64,000 nt of DNA, from positions 62,001 through 126,000 of the forward strand of contig JAMPIV010003417.1 in NCBI GenBank assembly GCA_024509875.1, written 5' to 3'. This document shows positions 57,086 to 64,000 of the stretch, piece by piece (the first letter of the stretch is position 1; each line of letters opens with the position of its first letter). This DNA comes from Oreohelix idahoensis (lineage: Eukaryota; Mollusca; Gastropoda; Stylommatophora; Oreohelicidae). The notes beneath the pieces are model-generated. The model did not search any database and was not told the DNA's origin. It was given only the letters and a program-made list of their open reading frames with translations. Position numbers and translations under genes: made by a program.

Positions 57086-58189
57086 AATTTACTCTTACTA
57101 TGAGCCTCCATACTCACCTTTTTTTTTTAAAAACATGATGACGAGAAATGTCCCATTAAACCTTTGAAGGATTAGAATTAGGATATATAATATTTTCAAG
57201 TCAAGATATGTACAATTGCCGATATGTGAAACTGGCATCATATCCTCCGTCCAATCATTCTAAATAGGGCTAATATAATGATCAAATTCTCTAGGTGTTT
57301 GTCCGAAAAAAAAAATAAACACCAAACAAAAACAAGAAAAGGGGAGGGGTGTAAAGACCTGGGATCCTTAGTCTAATATTTAATAAACTTTCATTCGTCA
57401 TAAGTAATATGTTTTATAAGAACATCACTAGACCTTCACCTTCCCTGCCATATCCTCATTAATCACTGTGTATTAACTTTTTTCTTGTTAAATACTGACA
57501 AATACTGTTTAACAATATTATGCGGTTCCATAGATCTGTCTACTCTTAACACCTCTTCTATATTTATAGGCGAATTTGTAGCCTACAGGCTAATTCTCCA
57601 CCCCTTTACACATGGACACCGGCATGACTCTACTCCCCTAGGTTTTCTTGATATATATAAGCAAGAGGTCTCTATCACTCCGTAACACTGTCTCAAGGAA
57701 ATTCTGCCACTGGACAAAGTGATATTCTGCGCCAGACCAGATCTAATAACAGTTGTTCGTGCAATGACACTGTTACAGAGAGCTTATCTCCATAGCCTGG
57801 AAATTTCAACCTTGGTGGAACAGTGTAGTGTGTTTCTTCTATCAGAGAAAGTAACTTACTTACCAGGATTATTAATATAAGGAGTGGCCGTTTCTTCGTG
57901 AAACTGGGGGCCAAACCCCTTTAAGTTAGATTTTCTTGGGATGGAGAAAGTTTACGGTTGTTGGTAGTTTGGAGTGAGACGTTTTGCCTGAGAGATTGAG
58001 TGAAGTCTTGTGTTATTTTTCTGTGGTTTTGATATTGATAGATTCACTAGCCCTTCAGAGCTAGTGAAGGCATTACTTATTTTGTTGGTTCAATGTTGTG
58101 GTTTCTTTAATAAATATATTTATATGTACTAAGTGGTCAGAATTCACTCTATTCTAACTGTCACTTAATGTTTGCTGTTGTAGTCCTTA
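57086..58189. other. unassigned
   Basis: No coding or RNA signature. An aataaatatatttatatg stretch near 58100 looks like the 3' end of some transcript or element but I cannot place it. Confidence 0.5.
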
Positions 58190-58439
58190 CTGAAGTATTA
58201 TTCTATTTAGCATTGGAGGACGGACGAGGGTACGACATCTTAAACAGAGTCCGAGTATGGCTGGGAAGTAGACCTAAGATATTTGATTATATCTCTCTTC
58301 TCTCCAGAAGTCCAACCTCTCTACATATTTTCATTAGTGGCTTTAATTTTCTCTGTTTCCACATTACCCATTCCTATTCTGTCTAAACTCAGACATTCTC
58401 TAATTCCATACTCGCGACACTTTCCATTGATCTGTTATT

Positions 58440-58870
58440 ATTTAAGCTTTAATTAAGCTTTTAATCTCTGATTTACTCATCCTCACATTTATTAGATTTT
58501 TATCAGCTCTACCTTTCTTGGCTTCTTTATTTGCTGTCTCATTACCCTCTATGCCAACATGAGAAGGTACCCCCACTCTATTAAAACTAAACATCCTGTG
58601 GAATGTAATGTAGGTAAAAGGTAACGGTAGTCCCATAGACCAATGTTGTAACCACTCTGTCAATCGTACATTACTCGTGTGTAGTGCCAAGAAATATCTC
58701 CTCCGCTATATATCAGGTCTGCTGCATTCCAATAAATTGTTAGCACTTGAATTATTGATAGTGAGTCTGTTAGACTTGTTAGTTTCTGGGAAGGGTTTTT
58801 AAGAGAAGATTTCTAGTGCTTTTACTATTGACATCATCTCTGCAGTGAAAATGGATATATTTTCTGTGAT
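58440..58870 (-). mobile_element. RNase H-LINE fragment with a SINE remnant
   Basis: Minus strand: VPSHVGIEGNETANKEAKKG (last RNase H helix) at 58490-58575, and SLTDSLSIIQVL-like sequence near 58750. Between them 58612-58680 is a short SINE family 1 remnant with both termini but almost no body. Confidence 0.75.
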
Positions 58871-59012
58871 ACTATATTCTTTTGCCTTTATTATTGTATT
58901 ATTATTATACTGTTATGCTGTCCTTTGGTATTTGTAATATTTTCTGCTATCAGCCCTTGTTTACTAACAGTGATAAGTTTATCTCCTGTCAAAATTATTT
59001 AAAAAGAAAAAA

Positions 59013-59285
59013 AAAGGTAAAGGATCCCGTTACATATCCATTGAGGCATATTGGGAATATGGTGTTAGGCCCAAAGTTTCTTGACCATCGGCAGACTAAG
59101 GGTGATGTGATCAGCATCACACCAGCTGCCTTAACTATCCCAGAGTTGCTCTGGCACCCAATTCATGAGGCTGGGTTGATCCTGGAGCCTATTCCGGTCT
59201 AAAAAATCCCACCTCAGCTGGATGAAACCATGGACCACCAAGCAAGGAAGCCAGTGCACTAACCACTGCGTTACTGTGGTTCCCA
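59013..59285 (-). mobile_element. tRNA-derived SINE, family 2
   Basis: Reverse complement of 62841-63125: starts in a run of A then ggtaaaggatcccgttacat, contains ccatcggcagactaagggtg, and ends ccagtgcactaaccactgcg, the tRNA-like head reversed. Confidence 0.9.
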
Positions 59286-59309
59286 AAAAGAAATTATTAT
59301 ACTAAATAA

Positions 59310-59560
59310 TCTGTAATATTCTCTTCTATTAACTCTTGTATAATAACAATGGTAAGATTCTCTTCTATTAACTCTTGTATAATAACAATGGTAAGATTCT
59401 CTTCTATTAACTCTTGTATAATAACAATGGTAAGATTCTCACTTGCCAACCTTTTTATACTACTAAATGACAGTGTTCTCTTCTATCAACTATTCTGTAA
59501 TAATAACATTTGTAAGACTCTCTTCTATCAGCCTTTGTGCATGAGTTTATGGCTGTGAAT
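59310..59560. repeat. 39-bp tandem repeat
   Basis: taagattctcttctattaac plus tcttgtataataacaatgg, three good copies (59313-59430) and degenerate ones to about 59540. Confidence 0.93.
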
Positions 59561-59804
59561 TTATTCTGTTTGCTCCTAAATCTGTTAAAACACCTCATCC
59601 ATTAAGTTATGTAAGATTACAAGTTTGTGACATTTAGTATTTCTAGAATCTCGTTCCAAGTTGTTAAAATTTCCAACCACTAGAAATTAGTTGGCAATTA
59701 CAATTATTACAGCAACACTTGCTGTAATATCTGAGGTCATTAAAACGTCAAGTGATTTATTGATTTTCTGTAGATGACGGGTTGTTCCACAAGCTTCAGA
59801 CATC

Positions 59805-60182
59805 AATCAATCAATCAATACCCTTTAGCTCCCCAAGGAGCATAGGCCTTCAACAAACACATGCCAAGTGTTCCTGTCACGTGCCATCCGCTCAAGTTCT
59901 TTCCATATTTTCCTCATCATTTTCACCTCTGTATCCAGTTCTCTTCTCCATGTGTTTTTTAGTCTACCTCTGCCTCTCTTTCCCTGTGGATTCCAGAACA
60001 AGGACTGCCTTGTAATGCTATCAACAGGTCTCCTCAATGTGTGTCCTATCCATCGCCAGCGTCTTCTTCTCAACTCTTGTTCCACTGGCACTTGTCTGGT
60101 TCTTGTCATCAATTCCACATTTGTGACTTTGTCATACCATTTCAGTCCTTCTATTCTACGCAAGCACCCGTTTATAAAAGAG
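59805..60182 (-). mobile_element. RTE 3' end, 5'-truncated, copy 3
   Basis: Minus strand open for the whole C-terminal tail: FINGCLRRIEGLKWYDKV, RRRRWRWIGHTLRRP, GKRGRGRLKNTWRREL. It ends at an (attg)n tail (59805-59820). Truncation point about 60182. Confidence 0.9.
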
Positions 60183-60384
60183 GCTATCAGACATGTCATT
60201 GGCTTATCTGCTGTCATGTGATTTGTGTTGCTAAAATTGATAATTAGATTGTAGCAAATGAAATAGATTACTGATTGTTGACTTATGGTTTTTCTCTTTA
60301 TAATCTCCCTTGAATATTGGAGATGATATCAAATTAGGTTGACCTTTTTTTTTCCTATCTGTGCCAATTCCCTCTGTTCATCAT

Positions 60385-60600
60385 CATCATTTTCCTTTGT
60401 GTTCCCTATGGAGCATGTAGCCATCACTGCAGCAGGTCATTTTGCAAGAATTCTGCACCAACAAATGTATGTGCTTTTGTAGCTGTGGTTTCTGTAGCTA
60501 TTTGTGTTTGACATCAAGTTGCCATCCCTTTGCACAACCTCATAGTAGTCACTTTTTACGATATGCCGTAGGGAATTGCAGTCCTGTTTTTTTTGTGTTT
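60385..60600 (-). mobile_element. dispersed TGA-family copy
   Basis: tcatcatcatcattttcctt start, ccctatggagcatgtagcc, gtggtttctgtagctattt and acaacctcatagtagtcac blocks. Confidence 0.75.
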
Positions 60601-61039
60601 TTTGTTTTTTAAAATCTCTCAATAGATCCTCCCAAGAACTACTCGGGGCACATTGGTCTCTTTCATTTGGTTTTAAGGACCATCCTCATTGGACACGGAC
60701 AAATCCATCAATGTTCTGATCTTCTGATCACACAAGGAGGATCTCAGCACAGTGCATGAACTCCATCTGTTACTCGCCTCAAATAGACATATTTTATTAA
60801 TTACCTTGCCAGTCACATGCATTTCAAACATTTTCTGTTTGGCTCGAGGGATGGAAAGGGCAGTAAGGTAACTCTTGGTGTTCATGGGCAAAATATCATG
60901 CATGGAGGCATATCTAGAGTCATCCTTATATGACCACCAGCTATGCACAGTGCTACAATATATCTACGTGGAAGTGAATCTATGTCTGTGAGGCTAATTA
61001 CATCCTCATTGACTCTTGAAATCATCCACACACTTCCAG

Positions 61040-61475
61040 GGATTCCCCCTGCGGTGAAACTTGTTGAGAACCCAGCATTGCACACTAAGCTTGGAGAAGT
61101 CACTTGAGCCCCAGGCATAATTCTTTGTCTTTGACTTGGTTCACTGCATGCAGAAGGATCTCACTATGGACCCACTGATAGGCAGGGGAAGCTGAGAAGT
61201 GGCTTTGTGTAGGACGTGATAATTCCTTGGGAGAGCCCAGAACCAGAGTACAGTATTTTAACTCTGCATAGTTAGATAGCCCCCTTGGATGGTAGGGAAT
61301 GCACAGTATGTCACACACTTCTTACTCCTAGCTTGGGACCAGATGTACGATTCTTTAAATGCAAGCCAAGCTAGAGAAACTGGAGCTCATGACTTCCAAC
61401 TCAACACATTTCAGAATGGCAGAAAAGCCACAAGAAAATCCTAGATCTACAGTGTAGATAATACTAAGGAGTCTT
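61040..61475 (+). mobile_element. second copy of the nested LINE's 5' region
   Basis: gagaacccagcattgcacac, gcatgcagaaggatctcact, ccttgggagagcccagaacc and cagaatggcagaaaagccac match 4758-5150 in order. No coding part follows, so it is an isolated 5' fragment. Confidence 0.8.
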
Positions 61476-61789
61476 CAACTTGGTATTGGCCGCTAAAGAG
61501 CGAGAAGCTCAGCAGCCATAGTTAAACAACAACAATGGGTAAAAGATAGAAAGCCTTGTGTGATTAAATACTCATTAGAAGTGTGTCATGTCTTATAACA
61601 TGGGGCTGGTCATAGTGCCAATGGTGCTATAGGCTAAGTTTATCATTTTGTTCCCCTCTCTTCTGTCCCCATATTTGACCATCTGCACATTTACTCAAAT
61701 GACAGTAGCACGTATACAAACATATCTGACTGATGGCACACACATAATAGCAAGTCATTAACAAGTACTTCTGTATACACCATGTAAAG

Positions 61790-62412
61790 GTAGACCCATA
61801 GTGATACTGCCTAGGGAAGTGAAATGTTAGAGACTTCATTATACTAGGTCCAGCATCGAGAGGTACCCCGGGGTGTTCACTTCTTGTCCTTGTTGCCTTG
61901 TGCTTCCCTCTTTTGCATACACTGGAAAACACCCAGAATCCCTAGTCATTCAGTAGCAGACTTCGAATATTTCTCGAGTTCTTATAACACAACATCTGAT
62001 TATGTTTCAAATCACTGTCTAATTTACTGTATGAGGAATTTGATTTTTATCAGTCTTGTTTATTTTTTTATTTATTTATTTTAAAAACATACTTTTATTA
62101 TGATGATTATTGCAAATGTATGATGTTATATTACTTTTATAATGATAAATGCCTTAATAATGCTTAAAGTAAATGTGAGGATGAAAGGATACAGTATACG
62201 TGATGAGAGAGAGGAAGGGCAGAATGTCAGACGGGCCTGCATGCCCAATTCTTAACCCTTTGAAAATAAAGTTTGTTTGTTCGTTCGTTCCCTAACAGAA
62301 CAAAGTCAGGTACCCATTTACAGCTAGGTTTACTGGACCATGTCAATACCATGAATCGAACCGGTCCCTTTGCCGAGTGAGACCAGTGCTCTTAACACTC
62401 TGTCAATCAGAC
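61790..62412 (-). mobile_element. SINE family 1 interrupted by an insertion
   Basis: 61790-61909 and 62288-62412 are the two halves of one SINE (3' part left, tRNA-like head right), compared with 41888-42120. The gap 61910-62287 is a separate insertion. Confidence 0.8.
61910..62287 (+). mobile_element. 378-bp retroposon insertion in a SINE
   Basis: Flanked by ttccct at 61904-61909 and 62288-62293. The right end is aaaataaagtttgtttgttc plus gttcg, i.e. an AATAAA signal followed by a TTTG/TTCG-type tail. Family not recognised. Confidence 0.6.
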
Positions 62413-62840
62413 ACTCACAAACCATGTACAAACACATATTAAACAGTAGCTTGCAAATACAAACATTTATTTGCCAGTAACAAATAATACAAACAGGATG
62501 TGTAAAATTCAGAGGCAGCCTGTCTGATCCTTATACATATCCACAACCTTTGACCTATCATGACCAACTTTTGCATAGTTACATTTTTATAATCAGTGGG
62601 CAATGACATAGATATTATAACTACCCCAGAGACAGGAAAAAGTAATTAAATGTCCTCTTATAATCATTTGGTTTTAAATGACAATATAAGTGACATAATT
62701 TATGCCCCACATATGATATAAAGACCATGAACAAACACTCATATTACAGAATTCAAACGTCCATTTAGAAACATTCTTATGACTATATATGGGGTAAAAA
62801 GAGGCATTGACAGGCATTCATATATACCATATATACTAAC
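62413..62840. other. unassigned
   Basis: No feature recognised. Confidence 0.5.
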
Positions 62841-63125
62841 GGGGAGCCACGGTAGCATAGTGGTTAGTGCACTGGCTTCCTAGCTCAGTGGTCTATGGTT
62901 CGATCCCCATATGAGGTGGGATTATTTTAGGCCGCAAATGGCTCCTGGGTCAACCCAGCCCCAACTGGGTAACAGAGCAACTTCTGGGAAGGTTAAGGCG
63001 TCCAGCATGATGCTGACCACATCACCCCTAGTGTGCCGATGGTCAAGAAAATATGGGCCTAACACCATTTTCCCAATATGCCTCAATGGGCGTGTAACGG
63101 GATCCTTTACCTTTTTTTTTAATAT
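62841..63125 (+). mobile_element. tRNA-derived SINE, family 2
   Basis: Flanked by the 12-mer atatatactaac at 62829-62840 and 63126-63137. tRNA-like head ggtagcatagtggttagtgc (A box) and ggttcgatcccc (B box). A conserved core and cggGATCCTTTACC precede a T run. Internal RNA polymerase III promoter is expected. Confidence 0.93.
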
Positions 63126-63137
63126 ATATATACTAAC

Positions 63138-63540
63138 AGTGGTACGATTCTCCAGCTGTTGTGGGGCTCCATAAGGAGCCAAGAGGGATATAATGATATC
63201 CGCAGTTCTCAGACGGTGCCAAATGAAATAATTTCCAAGTTTCAGACATCTGAAACCGTTCCACTCTTGGCAGGAGATAACGTGGTTCCGGGGCGACATT
63301 AATAATTGAATGTTAGGTTAATCCCCCCCTATGCTTTGTTGAGATAATTTGCCAGGATAAATATTTGGATAATGTGTTCCAATCTCTAATTGATTTTCTG
63401 CTGAGGTATTTATTTGCACAAGATTTGTAACACTTGAGTGTAACAATTTGAATTGTGGGATACTTTTAGGGTCTGTTTATTTTGTCATTGTTACTTAATT
63501 CTGTCTGCATTGAGCTGAGGAATTCAGGACAGGTATTTAT
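63138..63540. other. unassigned
   Basis: No feature recognised. Confidence 0.5.
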
Positions 63541-63547
63541 GTACAGA

Positions 63548-63800
63548 GCTTCCTTTTGGCAGAGTGGTCAGAACGCTGGCCTCTTGCAGCAAAGTTGCTG
63601 AGTTTGAAACATGGTGGTGTCATGCTCCAGTCTACCCATCTGTAAATGGGTACCTGACTCTGCTCTTAAGTTAGGGAAGGAAAATGCAGAGAGAAAGAGA
63701 ACTGGTCACCCCACCTCTTGATGCTGGACCTAGTAATGTGAAGTCTCTAACACTTCACTCCCCTACAGCAGTATCTGCTATGGGTGTATCTAATTTATTT
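63548..63800 (+). mobile_element. tRNA-derived SINE, family 1
   Basis: ttggcagagtggtcagaacg head, ctgtaaatgggtacctgact, aactggtcaccccacctc and gaagtctctaacacttcact body. Confidence 0.88.
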
Positions 63801-64000
63801 ACATACAACAAAATGGATACTTTCAAAACTGCCTCACACTGGCAGAATGATAAAACCAGAATAAATTTGGAAGTAGCAACCCAGGTGAAGTTGGTTCAAT
63901 TCCCAGCGGAGGTGTGGGGAAAAAAGAACAGGGGGCTATCATAAATCCCCTTAGAGTGTAAATTTTAAAGGAGATAAAAGGGCCAAATCGATTGTCTGGG

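Noticed and set aside
62841..62915. Possible tRNA gene with A and B boxes
   Set aside because: Part of a SINE with target duplications and a second copy at 59013-59285. No cloverleaf acceptor stem.
1..64000. CRISPR array, bacterial operon or phage system
   Set aside because: All tandem repeats lack spacer structure, and introns, LINEs, SINEs and the MAP exons show a eukaryotic nuclear genome.

Overview
This window is an intron-rich, heavily transposon-loaded stretch of an animal nuclear genome. The only recognisable host gene is a tau/MAP2/MAP4-family microtubule-associated protein on the + strand. Nine exons lie between 19365 and 51108. Eight encode copies of the ~30-residue microtubule-binding repeat (KxGS...GGG) and the ninth a degenerate copy. 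The invertebrate type of MAP, RTE-type and RNase H-bearing LINEs with short-repeat tails, Gmr1-like LTR elements and several tRNA-derived SINEs suggest a lophotrochozoan, most likely a mollusc. That taxonomic call is inference. There is no sign of bacterial, organellar or phage sequence.

Layout. 1-350 is a 64-bp tandem repeat. 640-1234 is the 3' end of an old LINE, split by a 14.2-kb Gmr1-like LTR retrotransposon (1235-15444, minus strand, 1.1-kb LTRs, CTGTG target duplication). That element carries a nested 4.9-kb LINE (4325-9250, plus strand, 13-bp target duplication) inside its reverse transcriptase. A rearranged RTE LINE follows (15950-19285). From 19365 the MAP repeat exons begin. Their introns hold minisatellites, a hAT MITE, LINE 3' ends, a 2.4-kb Tigger transposon (26114-28497), SINEs and a ~59-bp tandem array. 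A second Gmr1-like element (34948-41731) has lost protease, integrase and the start of RT, but carries an open 825-codon gag-RT-RNase H fusion. From 41.7 to 51.1 kb lie more LINE/SINE debris and the last two MAP exons. 51135-55780 is a nested stack: an old LINE broken by a near-full-length RTE element (51345-54364) and by a TTAA-flanked piggyBac-like non-autonomous element (54526-55589). 56-64 kb is tandem repeats, SINEs and LINE fragments.

How things fit together. The MAP repeat exons are mostly exactly 90 nt, phase 0 at both ends, so each is an in-frame cassette. Five central repeats (exons 2-6) are near-copies of each other and have lost the proline of the PGGG turn, which points to tandem exon duplication. 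The first visible exon starts inside a GGG run, so at least one more repeat probably lies upstream.

The two LTR elements share gag type and pol lineage. Unusually, integrase lies upstream of reverse transcriptase. They also share a nearly identical non-coding leader with two nested stem-loop domains, an identical 30-nt block upstream of gag, and an A/T hairpin exactly 21 nt from the 3' LTR, although their LTRs and gag proteins have diverged. This conserved RNA architecture is the most novel-looking signal in the window.
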